DNA of 64,000 bases from Bacteriovoracaceae bacterium. Its GTDB lineage: Bacteria > Bdellovibrionota > Bacteriovoracia > Bacteriovoracales > Bacteriovoracaceae. This document shows positions 1-9,702 of the stretch, in pieces (the stretch's first letter is position 1; each line of letters opens with the position of its first letter). The notes under the pieces are model-generated. The model searched no databases and had not been told where the DNA came from. It worked only from the letters and a program-made list of their open reading frames with translations. The stretch is taken from positions 1 to 64,000 of the forward strand of contig JADHTQ010000014.1 of NCBI GenBank assembly GCA_016784965.1, written 5' to 3'. The position numbers and the translations under genes were made by a program.

Positions 1-81
1 ACGATTTCTGAGGAGTTTTGGGCCTAATCTCGGCCATTTGGGTACAAAAATAAGAAAATTATTATGATTTTTATTGATCAT
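1..81 (-). CDS. Partial protein of unknown function, cut by the left edge
   Basis: An ATG at 79-81 on the minus strand opens a frame of 27 codons that runs off the left edge without a stop. The visible residues begin MINKNHNNFLIFVPKWPRLG and continue with a basic stretch. The next minus-strand gene upstream ends only 29 bases away, so the two could form an operon. The ribosome binding site is weak and too little is visible to name a family. An N-terminus with a hydrophobic strand followed by PKWPRLGPK would be compatible with a B12-binding/radical-SAM type protein, but that is a guess. Confidence 0.35.
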   Translation of the reverse strand, partial: MINKNHNNFLIFVPKWPRLGPKLLRNR

Positions 82-110
82 TTTAAATGGTTATCAATAT
101 TTAATGGATG

Positions 111-308
111 CTATGCGATAGGTGAAAAGTTCAGGTGAAAGTCAATGCTTCCTTGCAGGTGTATGTCTCTAAAACCCTGGCCTTTTTGAAATTCTAAAGT
201 GGAGTAAAAGCATAGACCTTCGTGTGCTTCCAACATAAAATAGCAAAATGCCGACTCTTCTTTTGGTACACGGATAGTAATGGAAAATAGTTGATTTAAT
301 TTCTTCAT
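111..308 (-). CDS. Small DUF4911-like protein
   Basis: A 65-residue protein with no signal peptide or membrane segment. I place the start at the ATG at 306-308, because a GAAAGAA ribosome binding site precedes it; an upstream in-frame start at 341 has no such site. The body reads IRVPKEESAFCYFMLEAHEG, then STLEF and a short C-terminal strand. This resembles the compact DUF4911 family, whose members carry a rVP...yf.lEa.dGl core. The function of that family is unknown. It lies divergent to the TPR lipoprotein gene. Confidence 0.55.
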   Translation of the reverse strand: MKKLNQLFSITIRVPKEESAFCYFMLEAHEGLCFYSTLEFQKGQGFRDIHLQGSIDFHLNFSPIA

Positions 309-399
309 AATTTCTTTCGTTGACTTAAGCCGGACATACACTAAAATAATAGTAAAGGCAATCTTTGTTTATATGACATTAGTCACGGAGGACAATGAA

Positions 400-1179
400 G
401 TGAGAGATGTTTTTAAGCTATTACTTACATTATGCTATCTGTTTTGTTTGGTATTGTTTACTACAAGTTGCGGGCATTTAACAAAGAGGATGGCCACAGC
501 AGATAGTGGAACATCTCCCTCTAAAAGCGTAGATACAGTGCCCAAAGTCCAATATGAACAACTTCTTTCCAAGTACGAAAAATTAGAAAGACGTGTAAGG
601 AAGATGGATGCACAGAATAAATCGGGTGATGACCAGCATTGGCAAGATCCAAGCATTATACTTAACGAAATTGATGTTAAAAAAAATACACCCAAACTTG
701 CTGAGACAGTGGATGTTTTTGGCAAAAATGAAATTGCAACAGCTACACCTGCACAGGCCAACCCCGCAAAAAACGTCAAAGTAGATAAAGTCTCTCCAAA
801 AATAGATCTCTATGAGGTCACTAACACTAATTTAGAAAATGAAATTGTGCAGCTAAGCAAGGCCCATAAATTGGCCGATCTAAAAAAATATGATGCAACT
901 ATATCAGTTTTGAAATCTCTGGAAACTTCCAAAAACATGCAAGTTAGAGTGCGCACTAAATATTTGTTAGGTGAGGTTTTATTTATCCAAAAAGAATATG
1001 ATCTGGCGATGCAAGTGTTTGAAGAGATCATTCGAGAATATGCCTTTTCAGGTTTAGTACTAAAAACTTTGGAACAGCTTATTGTGTGTAGTGACAAACT
1101 AAAGCTGATGAAAAAAAAGAAACAATATAGCTCCATATTATCTGATTTTTTTGGACAGCAAGTGAGGAATAATATTTGA
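400..1179 (+). CDS. TPR-type outer-membrane lipoprotein
   Basis: I choose the GTG at 400 as start: a GGAGG lies 8 bases upstream and the product then begins with a short basic, hydrophobic signal ending in the lipobox FTTSC-G. An ATG at 373 would add nine residues in front of the signal. After the lipid-modified cysteine comes a low-complexity and coiled-coil region (EQLLSKYEKLERRVRKMD). The C-terminal third holds helical repeats of tetratricopeptide type (YLLGEVLFIQKEYDLAMQVF), as in YbgF/CpoB-like and BamD-like lipoproteins. The stop overlaps the TTG start of the LysM gene, so the two are probably translationally coupled and act together in the envelope. The exact role is unknown. Confidence 0.75.
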   Translation: MRDVFKLLLTLCYLFCLVLFTTSCGHLTKRMATADSGTSPSKSVDTVPKVQYEQLLSKYEKLERRVRKMDAQNKSGDDQHWQDPSIILNEIDVKKNTPKLAETVDVFGKNEIATATPAQANPAKNVKVDKVSPKIDLYEVTNTNLENEIVQLSKAHKLADLKKYDATISVLKSLETSKNMQVRVRTKYLLGEVLFIQKEYDLAMQVFEEIIREYAFSGLVLKTLEQLIVCSDKLKLMKKKKQYSSILSDFFGQQVRNNI

Positions 1180-3332
1180 TTAGATCGCTATTTTTAATAC
1201 TTATGCTTTTTATGGGATCCTACGTAGTAGAAGGAGCAGACGATGCACTCGAACTACTTGAAGCTTCTGATATGGAGCTTCTAAAAGATAGGGAGCTACT
1301 AGACTCTTCCCAAGGTCAGGAGTTTAACATTTCAGGCCTGGAGGAGATAGACGATTTAGACTCCTTAAAAAGCGATACTGAGAGTATGGAGGGGTTTCGT
1401 ACTGCTCCTGAAATGACTAAAGAACAACTCATAGAGAAGCAATTGTTAGAAGGGGACAAAGATTCCACATCTAAAGATCCCGTAAAAGAAGAAATTCTAG
1501 TAGATGAAAAGGGAGTATCCAGTGAGGGGCAAAAAGTAACAGTGTTTGATGTGGGACCAGAAGAGAAGAAGCTTCTTGAGTTTTCAAAGTTTGTCGAGAG
1601 TAAAATTCCTTCAAGAGAGTGGAATGAGATTGCCGTCAAGTCAAAGGAGGGAAGCTATACAGTTCAAGAAGGTGATTGGCTGTGGAAAATTTCCCAGGAA
1701 TTGTTTGGCTCTGGTTTTTACTATTCAAAAATTTGGTCTTTAAATCCCCATATAAAAAATCCACACGAGATCAAACCCGGCATGGTGCTACTGTTTAGTA
1801 CGGGAGATGCTGACTCAATGCCGGACGTAAAGCTGAGTGAATTTGCTGAAGATGCTCTAACTAATGCGATGAAACAGGGGCCTGGAGTTAAAAAGACCCG
1901 CTTTTTTGATTTTTCCCAATTTGGTTCTTTGGCCGATGAACCACCGTGGCTACGACAGCGGGAAAAGTTAATATCTCAGGGTGTATATTTCCAATATGCT
2001 TCAGTGGAAACCTATGACGACTTAGTGAATGCCAGTGGAAAAGAGATGACAAAAGAGTACATGAACTACACTCCACCATTTACCCAAGTGGTGATAGAAG
2101 AGCTAGGTGATACCTACGATGAACATGGATTCGATAAAAGTTCTAGAATCCAATTTAAGTATAAGGAAGGTTTTTATCTGAATACTTTTGTGACTACTAA
2201 CATCGTAATTGATTTGGGCAAGATAGATTCTATGAGTGGGGAGAATATTTTTGCTGGAAAACTAAATAGGGTATTTGTGGAATTTGATGATGACTTAAAA
2301 ATTAAGCCTGGGGATCAATTTTCAGTTTATTCACCCATGGGCAAGGTGTCTCATAAATTATCTGATCGCAGTGGGTACCGCTATCAAATTTCTGCAGAGG
2401 TTAAAACTATCAGAAAAATCAACCAGTTATGGGAATGTCTGGTCACCGAAGTTACGGGGCTTGTCAAGCGTGGGGATAGGTTGACGACCTACATGCCCAA
2501 GATTAACAAAATCGTCAAAGGCTTTAGTAAAAGAAACATTGAAGGCACAGTGATTGGAGCTTTTAGGGATAGAAGTTCTATTTTTGCCCCGGGAGATGTT
2601 GTCTACCTCGACAGAGGGCGTGCAGATGGAGTGGAGCTTGGTACTGTTTTTGAAACTTACGGCTTTACCGATCGAGGTACTGAAAAGAAAATATCTTATG
2701 ACCCAGCATACAAAACTGGTGAAGTGGTAGTCATTACTCTGACCGACAATTTTGCCACCGGGGTGATAAGTTTAGGAATTGATGAAATATCTCTCGGGAC
2801 TTTAGTAGTGTCTAAAACTTTAGAACAAGCTGCAAAAGCATCGAGAATCAAGAGTCACAAGTTGCTAAAGGGTGTAAAAAAACTTGAGTCAGATGCTTTA
2901 GATGAACTTGACGTCGAGTTGAATTTAGATGATATTAGTGAAAATATTCTCGATAAAGCGGCCAGTGTGAAACTCACCGAGGATGAGTTGGATGAATTGG
3001 AGCGTCAAGAAAGAGAAAAGTCTGTCATTAAGGATCATGAAAAGGACTTAAGGGAATTGGAGAGACTTGAATCTGAACTTATTGACGCTGAGGATAAATT
3101 GAAACAGGCCAAACTCGATGAAGATCAGTTACTAGAAAATCAAAATCTTGATCATATTGAGAAAGATGGTACAGATGCTCCAGTAGATGCATTTATGTCT
3201 CTGAATGAGATTGAAAAAGAAGTTGGGCGAAAATACATGGAGCAGGATTTAAATTCCAAAGAAAATCCATACGGATTAACTGAATTTGATCTTGAAGAAA
3301 TAGATGAGTTGTTGAATACTGAACAAAAGTAA
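1176..3332 (+). CDS. Exported LysM-domain protein
   Basis: 718 residues starting at a TTG that overlaps the previous stop (TTGA), with AGGA 8 bases upstream. Residues 1-20 form a signal peptide (cleavage near VEG-AD). Residues 25-150 are acidic and low-complexity. A LysM peptidoglycan-binding domain spans about 160-208 (YTVQEGDWLWKISQELFG, then WSLNPHI and IKPGMVL). The middle (about 270-560) is beta-rich and unassigned. The C-terminal part after about 570 is acidic coiled coil. The LysM domain implies binding to the cell wall. Coupling to the TPR lipoprotein suggests a shared envelope job, which is inference. Confidence 0.85.
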   Translation: MIRSLFLILMLFMGSYVVEGADDALELLEASDMELLKDRELLDSSQGQEFNISGLEEIDDLDSLKSDTESMEGFRTAPEMTKEQLIEKQLLEGDKDSTSKDPVKEEILVDEKGVSSEGQKVTVFDVGPEEKKLLEFSKFVESKIPSREWNEIAVKSKEGSYTVQEGDWLWKISQELFGSGFYYSKIWSLNPHIKNPHEIKPGMVLLFSTGDADSMPDVKLSEFAEDALTNAMKQGPGVKKTRFFDFSQFGSLADEPPWLRQREKLISQGVYFQYASVETYDDLVNASGKEMTKEYMNYTPPFTQVVIEELGDTYDEHGFDKSSRIQFKYKEGFYLNTFVTTNIVIDLGKIDSMSGENIFAGKLNRVFVEFDDDLKIKPGDQFSVYSPMGKVSHKLSDRSGYRYQISAEVKTIRKINQLWECLVTEVTGLVKRGDRLTTYMPKINKIVKGFSKRNIEGTVIGAFRDRSSIFAPGDVVYLDRGRADGVELGTVFETYGFTDRGTEKKISYDPAYKTGEVVVITLTDNFATGVISLGIDEISLGTLVVSKTLEQAAKASRIKSHKLLKGVKKLESDALDELDVELNLDDISENILDKAASVKLTEDELDELERQEREKSVIKDHEKDLRELERLESELIDAEDKLKQAKLDEDQLLENQNLDHIEKDGTDAPVDAFMSLNEIEKEVGRKYMEQDLNSKENPYGLTEFDLEEIDELLNTEQK

Positions 3333-3379
3333 AATCCAAACTTAATTTAAAAAGCTTGAAACAAGAGAGAGATAGCGCT

Positions 3380-5812
3380 ATGAGTCAACAGGAAGCGGCC
3401 AATATTGAAAAAGAGCCTAAAGCGAAAGCACAGAAAAAACCTGCTGTTAAGAAGAAGGCAAAGACAACAAAAAAATCAAGTGCTAAAAAGAGGGAACAAG
3501 GTCCCTACTCTTTAGTAATTGTGGAATCACCCTCTAAGGCCAAAACAATAAAGAAGTATCTCGGCAAAGGATTTCAGGTTGTAGCTTCTAATGGACATAT
3601 AAAGGATTTGCCAAAATCAAAATTGGGTGTAGATGTAAAATCAAACTTTACAGTGGATCTGGTTCCCATATCCGGCAAAAAAGATAAAATTGAGCGAATT
3701 AAAGAATTGGCCAAGGGAGCAGATAAAATTTATCTAGCACCTGACCCCGATCGCGAAGGTGAGGCAATTGCTTTTCATTTATGTGAAGAGATTGGCAAGA
3801 AGAAGGAGATTTTCCGAGTTTTGTTTAACGCTGTTACTAAAACTGCGGTAAAGGCGGCCATTGAGACACCGACGGCACTTGATGTCTATAAGTATGATTC
3901 CCAAAAGACAAGGCGTGTATTAGATAGACTAGTGGGTTATAAAATCTCACCCATTCTATGGGAAAAGGTTCAGCGTGGGCTTTCAGCGGGGCGTGTACAG
4001 TCAGTTGCACTGCGAATAATTGTGGAGCGAGAGGAGAAAATCCTGGCCTTTACCCCCGAGCAGTGGTTTTCCATTCACGCAAAATTTATAAAAGATGGTA
4101 CAGAATTTGAAGCCAGATACTACGGAGAGGAGCTGACCAACAAAAAAGACTTGTTGGATGAAAAAGTGGTCTCGCAGATATTAAATGATATAAAAGGTGC
4201 AGGGAATCAGTTTAAAACAGTGGAAGTAAGAAGACGCGAGAGAAAACAGTCGCCAACCCCTCCTTTTACTACCTCTAAGTTGCAACAAGAAGCTGCAAAT
4301 AAGCTAGGATTTACGGCAAAAAAAACCATGAGATTGGCACAGAACCTTTATGAAGGTGTGCAACTGAGTGACCATGGCCTGCAAGGCTTGATTACTTATA
4401 TGAGAACAGATTCAGTGAGAACTGACCAAGAAGCCATGAGTAACCTTCAGGAGTACATTAAGCAGGAGTACGGTGAAGATTATTTGGCCCACGGGCCAAT
4501 TGTTTATAAGAAAAAAGGTTCAGCAAAAGTACAAGATGCTCACGAAGCGATCAGACCAACCAATATGAAATTTACCCCTGAGGCAGTTAAAGGTGACTTG
4601 GAAGCCGATGAGCTGAAGTTGTATACCATTATATGGAATAAGTTTGTCTCTAGTCAGATGAGCAAAGCGATCATTGATCAAACTACTCTAAACTTTGAAG
4701 TGGCCGGGCACTATTTTAGAGCAAATGGCTCTGTCATTAAGTTTGCAGGCTTTCGTACAGTGTATATGGAGAGTCTTGCTGAAAAAGTCTCCAAAAAAGG
4801 AGAAGAGGAAGAAGAGGGCAAACTCACTAGCAAGGGAGCACTGTTGCCTAAAGTGGAGGTGGAAGAGGTTCTAACTCCCCAAAGTGATCCAGGCTCAATT
4901 GAGCATTGGACTAGTCCGCCTCCGAGATATTCAGAAGCAACGCTGGTAAAAGAGTTGGAAGAGGAAGGAATTGGCAGACCATCTACTTATGCTGCCATCA
5001 TCTCTAATATTCAAGATCGCGGTTATGTAGATAAAAAAGAAAATCGCTTTGTGCCCAATGAACTTGGTATAGTCATCTGCCGCATGCTGATTGAGAGTTT
5101 TCCCGAAATAATGGACATCGAGTTTACCGCTAAGGTAGAGGCCAAACTGGACATGATAGAGGTGGGTGAAATTAAATGGAAGAAAGTGTTAAAGGATTTT
5201 TGGAAACCATTTGAGAAAACTCTCGAAAAAGCAAAAGAGGAGATGAAAAACCTCAAAAAACAGCTAATTCCCACCGGTGTTAAATGTAGAAAATGTGAAG
5301 GTGGAGAGTATTTTATAAAATGGGGTAGAAATGGCCAATTTTTAGCATGTTCTAATTACCCAGAATGCACCTCAACGGAAGATTTTGTAAAGCACTTGGA
5401 TGGTAGCTATGAGATAATCCCCAAAACTTACTCAAAAGAAAAATGTCCCGAATGTAATAAACGTATGATCGTTAAAAAAGGACGATTTGGTCGCTTTTTG
5501 GCCTGTGAGGAGTATCCCAATTGTAAAACTGCGATGCCTTATGTCTTAGAGGTCAACTGTCCAGAATGTAAAAAGGGAAGATTTGCCGAGAAAAAAAGTC
5601 GATATGGGAAAATATTTTATGGTTGTACCAACTATCCCGACTGTAAAAATGCCATGTGGACCACTCCTAGAAATTTTGATTGTGTTTCTTGCGGATATCC
5701 GGTAATGGTAGATCGGATGACCAAAAGAGAGGGCCGGCAACTGCAATGCCCTAAGTGCAAACATAAGGTTGACTGGGATTCAACTCCATTTGCAAAACTT
5801 GAACAGACTTAA
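3380..5812 (+). CDS. topA: DNA topoisomerase I
   Basis: Type IA topoisomerase that relaxes negative supercoils by single-strand passage. I take the ATG at 3380 as start (810 aa) because a GAGAGA site precedes it; a TTG at 3356 would add eight residues. A Lys/Ala-rich tail of about 42 residues precedes the Toprim domain (LVIVESPSKAK; acidic DPDREGEA motif). The catalytic tyrosine is about Y340 in ITYMRTDS. The C-terminus carries four CxxC...C zinc ribbons, starting CRKC, CPEC, CPEC and CVSC; the second Cys pair is spaced YPEC/YPNC/YPDC in the first three. Length and order fit bacterial TopA. The basic N-terminal tail is unusual compared with E. coli TopA. It lies 50 bases after the LysM gene, possibly in the same transcript. 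Confidence 0.97.
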   Translation: MSQQEAANIEKEPKAKAQKKPAVKKKAKTTKKSSAKKREQGPYSLVIVESPSKAKTIKKYLGKGFQVVASNGHIKDLPKSKLGVDVKSNFTVDLVPISGKKDKIERIKELAKGADKIYLAPDPDREGEAIAFHLCEEIGKKKEIFRVLFNAVTKTAVKAAIETPTALDVYKYDSQKTRRVLDRLVGYKISPILWEKVQRGLSAGRVQSVALRIIVEREEKILAFTPEQWFSIHAKFIKDGTEFEARYYGEELTNKKDLLDEKVVSQILNDIKGAGNQFKTVEVRRRERKQSPTPPFTTSKLQQEAANKLGFTAKKTMRLAQNLYEGVQLSDHGLQGLITYMRTDSVRTDQEAMSNLQEYIKQEYGEDYLAHGPIVYKKKGSAKVQDAHEAIRPTNMKFTPEAVKGDLEADELKLYTIIWNKFVSSQMSKAIIDQTTLNFEVAGHYFRANGSVIKFAGFRTVYMESLAEKVSKKGEEEEEGKLTSKGALLPKVEVEEVLTPQSDPGSIEHWTSPPPRYSEATLVKELEEEGIGRPSTYAAIISNIQDRGYVDKKENRFVPNELGIVICRMLIESFPEIMDIEFTAKVEAKLDMIEVGEIKWKKVLKDFWKPFEKTLEKAKEEMKNLKKQLIPTGVKCRKCEGGEYFIKWGRNGQFLACSNYPECTSTEDFVKHLDGSYEIIPKTYSKEKCPECNKRMIVKKGRFGRFLACEEYPNCKTAMPYVLEVNCPECKKGRFAEKKSRYGKIFYGCTNYPDCKNAMWTTPRNFDCVSCGYPVMVDRMTKREGRQLQCPKCKHKVDWDSTPFAKLEQT

Positions 5813-5846
5813 ATAAATTGAACAAAATATAATGAAGGGGGATAAG

Positions 5847-6497
5847 ATGACATCTAAAGTGGATAGCGTAAATCCAGCGAAAGAGACTATTGACCAATCC
5901 AAAGGGTTACTTCGAAGATGGTATAACAGTATCTTAGAGAGTTGTAATTCACCAATTGCAACGGTAATTCTTGGTATTGTTTCTTTTACAGAGAGTTGTT
6001 GCTTTATTATTCCTCCAGAAGTCATGCAACTTCCCATGTCATATGCCAACAGAAAAAAGGCATTCTACTACGCTTTTATTACGACTGTAACTTCTGTACT
6101 CGGTGCCATTGCTGGTTACTATATGGGGGCATATTTATGGGAAGAGATTCAGCCGTTGGCCTTTTCTTATATCCCAGGTTTTGCCAAGCATTTTGATCAC
6201 GTAGGAGAGTTATATAAAGAAAATGCTGTATCAGCTCTATTTTTGGCGGCCTTTACTCCAATTCCTTTTAAGGTCTTCACAGTGGCTGCGGGAGTATACT
6301 CTACCAAAATATCTATAACCATATTGATTGCAACCTCAATAGTAGGAAGGGGAGCACGATACTTTATCCTTTCAGCATTGGTCTACTTTTTGGGGGATAA
6401 AGCACAAAATTGGATAGAAAAGCATTTTAAGACTTTTACTATTGTCGTAGGGGCCTTGGTTATACTACTGGTTCTATTTTTAAAATTGCGCCACTAA
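5847..6497 (+). CDS. DedA/VTT-family membrane protein (YqaA-like)
   Basis: About 216 residues. The ATG at 5847 has a GGGGGAT site just upstream, so it is preferred to the ATG at 5832. After a soluble N-terminal stretch there are about four to five membrane segments. The family signature is visible: a proline/glycine stretch TPIPFKVFTVAAGV followed by SIVGRGARYFILSALVYFLG, typical of the DedA (SNARE-associated/VTT) fold. These inner-membrane proteins are linked to lipid scrambling and membrane homeostasis. The gene follows topA by 35 bases and precedes tRNA-Arg. Confidence 0.85.
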   Translation: MTSKVDSVNPAKETIDQSKGLLRRWYNSILESCNSPIATVILGIVSFTESCCFIIPPEVMQLPMSYANRKKAFYYAFITTVTSVLGAIAGYYMGAYLWEEIQPLAFSYIPGFAKHFDHVGELYKENAVSALFLAAFTPIPFKVFTVAAGVYSTKISITILIATSIVGRGARYFILSALVYFLGDKAQNWIEKHFKTFTIVVGALVILLVLFLKLRH

Positions 6498-6549
6498 TAA
6501 ACGGTTGGCCAATTTATAAAAAAACTTGTAAATTAAATGAACTATTTGC

Positions 6550-6626
6550 GCAGGTATAGCTCAGTTGGATAGAGTAGCTGGCTTCGAACCAGTTGGTCGG
6601 GAGTTCGAGTCTCTCTACCTGCGCCA
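6550..6626 (+). tRNA. tRNA-Arg (anticodon UCG)
   Basis: A full cloverleaf can be drawn. The acceptor stem GCAGGTA pairs with TACCTGC, followed by discriminator G and an encoded CCA. The D arm is GCTC...GAGT. The anticodon stem GCTGG/CCAGT encloses the loop CTTCGAA, with TCG at positions 34-36 (6584-6586), reading CGA. The T arm contains the GTTCGAGTC loop. It stands between the dedA-like gene and the convergent histidine kinase gene, whose stop lies seven bases after the CCA. Confidence 0.97.
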
Positions 6627-6632
6627 CTTTGC

Positions 6633-8156
6633 TTAACGATTTGGAATATCTACCCAAAAAGTGCTGCCAAGCCCTAAAGTACTTTCTACGCCGATGCGAC
6701 CCTTCATTAATTCCATCAACTGCTTACTAAAAAAAAGGCCAATACCTGCGCCTTCTACATTCTCATGATCAACATCCAGGCGTTCGTGTTTTTTAAATAA
6801 TTTACTTTGTTGCTCTTTAGAAATGCCCAGCCCTGAGTCTTTGATTGCGACTCTTAGATAGCCTTGTACAGAAGAGGAGCTATAAATTACCATACTACCA
6901 TTTTTTTTATTATACTTTATAGCATTGGACATCAAATTGATTAAAACTTGGGTTAGCCTGGTATGATCTGCATACACAAATTGATATTCTTTGGTACCAA
7001 GCTCATTTTTGATGACGACATTTTGCTCATTAGCAAGTGGAGTTAAAAGGGCGATACATTCATCGACAACTTCATTTAAAGACAATGTTTTAGAAGATAA
7101 CTTGAGTTTTCCCATCTCAATTGAGGATAGATCTATCAGGTCTGCAATCAAGTTCAGTAAGTGTTTGCCTGCACTTGATACTTCGCCGATATACGACTTT
7201 TGTGTAGTAGTTAGAGGACTGCTAGCTTCCTCTTGTAGTAGGTCTGTAAAGCCTATAATGGCGTTTAGTGGGGTTCTAAATTCATGACTAATGTGTGAGA
7301 GAAAATTAGATTTGGCATTATTTGCTCGCTCAGCTTCTTCTTTGGCGACTCTAAAAAGCTTTAAAAGTTCAAAGCGGTTACTTACCTCCAGGGCAACTAG
7401 TAGGATTATTATGATGATAACTGCCCCTCCACCAATCATCCATGCCAAATTGTTGGTGGATATTGCTTTTGGTGGCATTTTTACAACTTCTGGAGATGCT
7501 ATATAAAAAGTTGCTGCCATTGCAGTATAGTGCATCGCCGCGATAGCGCTACCCATAACGATTGATGGCAAAAAGGTGAAATGTTTAGATTTGCCCTCAG
7601 TAAGAAAAGAGCTCTCAACCCAAATCTTTAGTTTTAAAGAGAAGGTTGCAAGAATTACGGCGATAACAATAGATAGTGCAAACAGCAGTGGATGGTAGAG
7701 CATTTTGGCACTTAAGTGCATGGCCGCCATACCAGTATAGTGCATTACCCCTATTCCTCCACCCATTAAAATACCACTTAAAATTAAGGTTTTAAGCTTA
7801 ATTTGAGTGTTTGCAGTGGTGCTAATAACTACAGCACTAGACATAATGGCAGGTACAACAGAAATTAGTGTTATCCAAAAATCGTAATGAACAGGAGTCG
7901 GCAACTCAAATGCCAGCATCGCCACAAAGTGCATGGACCATATGCCTACACCTTGGACCGTAGCTCCAATTAGGGGCCACCCAAAATAACTTGAAATACC
8001 AGAATGTTTGCGATTTGTAATTTTGGTAGATATGGAAAAGGCAACATAAGATGCTAAAGTAGCAATGACAATTGATAAAACCACTAGAGTCGGATCGTAA
8101 TGGCCCACTAAAATGTTAGTCATATCAGTATTTTTTTCTAAAAACATTAACATCAT
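6633..8156 (-). CDS. MHYT-domain sensor histidine kinase
   Basis: 507 residues. The N-terminal 260 residues form a seven-helix MHYT sensor with the three conserved M-H motifs (SMHF near 75, MHYT at 138-141 and 208-211). This domain is proposed to bind copper and sense a diatomic gas such as O2, CO or NO. The kinase part has the HisKA H-box FLSHISHEFRTPLNAI (phospho-acceptor H291), an N-box with NLMSNAIKYNKK, G1 DSGLGIS and G2 GAGIGLFFSK. There is no receiver domain and no response regulator next to it, so the partner is elsewhere. The start is uncertain: several ATGs lie within 36 bases and none has a strong ribosome binding site. Confidence 0.93.
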   Translation of the reverse strand: MMLMFLEKNTDMTNILVGHYDPTLVVLSIVIATLASYVAFSISTKITNRKHSGISSYFGWPLIGATVQGVGIWSMHFVAMLAFELPTPVHYDFWITLISVVPAIMSSAVVISTTANTQIKLKTLILSGILMGGGIGVMHYTGMAAMHLSAKMLYHPLLFALSIVIAVILATFSLKLKIWVESSFLTEGKSKHFTFLPSIVMGSAIAAMHYTAMAATFYIASPEVVKMPPKAISTNNLAWMIGGGAVIIIIILLVALEVSNRFELLKLFRVAKEEAERANNAKSNFLSHISHEFRTPLNAIIGFTDLLQEEASSPLTTTQKSYIGEVSSAGKHLLNLIADLIDLSSIEMGKLKLSSKTLSLNEVVDECIALLTPLANEQNVVIKNELGTKEYQFVYADHTRLTQVLINLMSNAIKYNKKNGSMVIYSSSSVQGYLRVAIKDSGLGISKEQQSKLFKKHERLDVDHENVEGAGIGLFFSKQLMELMKGRIGVESTLGLGSTFWVDIPNR

Positions 8157-8281
8157 AACACTATAGGTCCCATTTATAAAAAATAACTTGTTAAGTAGTA
8201 TGGGTGACTTTAGTGTATATAGATGTTTAAATTATTAATGAATTATTGTTTTATCTTAATTATTATAGGCAGCACGTATAG

Positions 8282-9016
8282 ATGACAAAATTATATATAT
8301 CAGATTTAGATGGAACGTTACTAAATGCTAAGGGAGAGCTTTCTGCTTACTCCAGACATCAGTTAATCCATCTATTAGAGCGTGGAGTTCACTTTAGTGT
8401 TGCAAGTGCCAGAAGTTTATCATCTATCAAACACTTGATGAAGGGAATACCTCTGCAGTTACCAGTGATTGCTTTAAATGGTGCTTCAATCTCCTCTTTG
8501 GCCACTGGTATTCATGATGTAATGCATGTGATTGATGAACATTTGCTAAATAAAATTTGTGCAACCGTGCAGGAGCATGGTTTGCGCCCTTTTTTTTCTG
8601 CAAATGATGGAATCAAACATAATCTTCATGGAAATGAACAGGTTAGTTGTATCACAATTACAGGTGATGAGCATAAAACCAAAAACCTTTTGTCAATTCT
8701 GCGCGATCAATACCAAGATCAGCTGCAAGTCCAGCACTTTCAGGATCACTACTCCCCTAAAAAATTTTGGATTATGATTCAAAACAATATGGCACGAAAA
8801 GACTATGCCTGCTTGGCACTTGCAAATAGTTTAAATATTCCCATGTCCCAAGTAACCGTTTTTGGGGATGAGTTTAATGATATTGAGATGCTTGAGGTAT
8901 CTGGGGTTGGTGTTGCTATGGGGAATGCAATTGAAGCGCTAAAGCAGGTGGCAGATGAAGTAATCGGCACAAACCTCGAAGACAGTGTTATTAAATATTT
9001 ACTTGCAAATAGTTAA
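8282..9016 (+). CDS. HAD-superfamily (Cof-type) phosphatase
   Basis: 244 residues. Motif I is SDLDGTLLNAKGELS, holding the nucleophile and acid/base aspartates. Motif II is the serine/threonine of SVASARS. The acidic motif IV is FGDEFNDIEMLEVSG, and the end is VGVAMGNA. These identify a Cof/YidA-like HAD hydrolase with an alpha/beta cap, which removes phosphate from sugar phosphates, nucleotides or flavin precursors. The substrate cannot be read from the sequence. The gene is transcribed alone, divergent to the MHYT kinase across 125 AT-rich bases. Confidence 0.9.
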   Translation: MTKLYISDLDGTLLNAKGELSAYSRHQLIHLLERGVHFSVASARSLSSIKHLMKGIPLQLPVIALNGASISSLATGIHDVMHVIDEHLLNKICATVQEHGLRPFFSANDGIKHNLHGNEQVSCITITGDEHKTKNLLSILRDQYQDQLQVQHFQDHYSPKKFWIMIQNNMARKDYACLALANSLNIPMSQVTVFGDEFNDIEMLEVSGVGVAMGNAIEALKQVADEVIGTNLEDSVIKYLLANS

Positions 9017-9024
9017 GGTAGACG

Positions 9025-9702
9025 TTACTTGTCAGGGCCATTGGGGAATCCCAGCAGTATGTAGCGCCTGGACAGTTGTTGGAAAATAGAGATATCTTTA
9101 TTCATTAAAATGGCAGCATTGCCAAATTCATAAATAGTAACTTCTTCATTAACAGGTTTTTTAACGGGTCTTTTTGCAAGCATCTTTGGCGGCATTAACT
9201 GTCTGGGGGACTGTTTATTAGTTTTGTTTGTGAATTTTTTAATTTTTTTAGCTTTAGCAGCTACCTTGGGGGCTTGGGTCAATCCAAAAAAGTTTGCCAT
9301 AAACTCAGAGGTTGAAATTCCCTTTTTGATCAAGCGCTTCTTGGCCCTTTTTCTCAATGTTTCAAAGATCTTTTTTTCCATAGCAGCAGAGTCTACAGTT
9401 GGTTTGTCGAAATCTTCATTAATGTTTTTTATTTTATTTTCTAACTTCTTTTTAACTTTTGCATCGTAAGCAAATCTTTTTTTAACAAACTCAGGGTCTA
9501 AAATATTACCAGTTGGTCCACCGTATGTTTTTGCGATGGAGTCCATAATACCTTGTAGCTCTTTTATATGTTTTTTATTTTTCTTACAGCGCTTTTTGAT
9601 GCTTTGAATTTTGCAAGGTAGTTTATCTTCAGCTGCCTTAATAGAAGCTGAAATGACAAGACTGAGTGTAAAAAAGCAGATAAATAATTTTTTATTGGCC
9701 AT
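9025..9702 (-). CDS. Exported basic protein of unknown function
   Basis: About 225 residues from the ATG at 9700-9702, which has an AGGTG site six bases upstream and overlaps the end of the preceding gene by 11 bases. A GTG nine bases earlier is less likely. Residues 1-23 are a signal peptide (cleavage near IKA-AED). The mature part is very rich in lysine, with PFVKKR/KKLENKIKN-type helices and two cysteines near its N-terminus. No family is recognised. The overlap with the 836-aa membrane protein indicates translational coupling, so the two products probably work together. Confidence 0.65.
   Translation of the reverse strand: MANKKLFICFFTLSLVISASIKAAEDKLPCKIQSIKKRCKKNKKHIKELQGIMDSIAKTYGGPTGNILDPEFVKKRFAYDAKVKKKLENKIKNINEDFDKPTVDSAAMEKKIFETLRKRAKKRLIKKGISTSEFMANFFGLTQAPKVAAKAKKIKKFTNKTNKQSPRQLMPPKMLAKRPVKKPVNEEVTIYEFGNAAILMNKDISIFQQLSRRYILLGFPNGPDK

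Noticed and set aside
7291-7506. Open frame on the plus strand inside the histidine kinase gene.
   Set aside because: It lies entirely within a well-supported coding region on the other strand and has no ribosome binding site.
7708-7724. TGGCAC followed by TTAAG and TGCAT in the MHYT kinase gene, similar to a sigma-54 box.
   Set aside because: The spacing between the GG and GC elements is one base short and it lies inside a gene.
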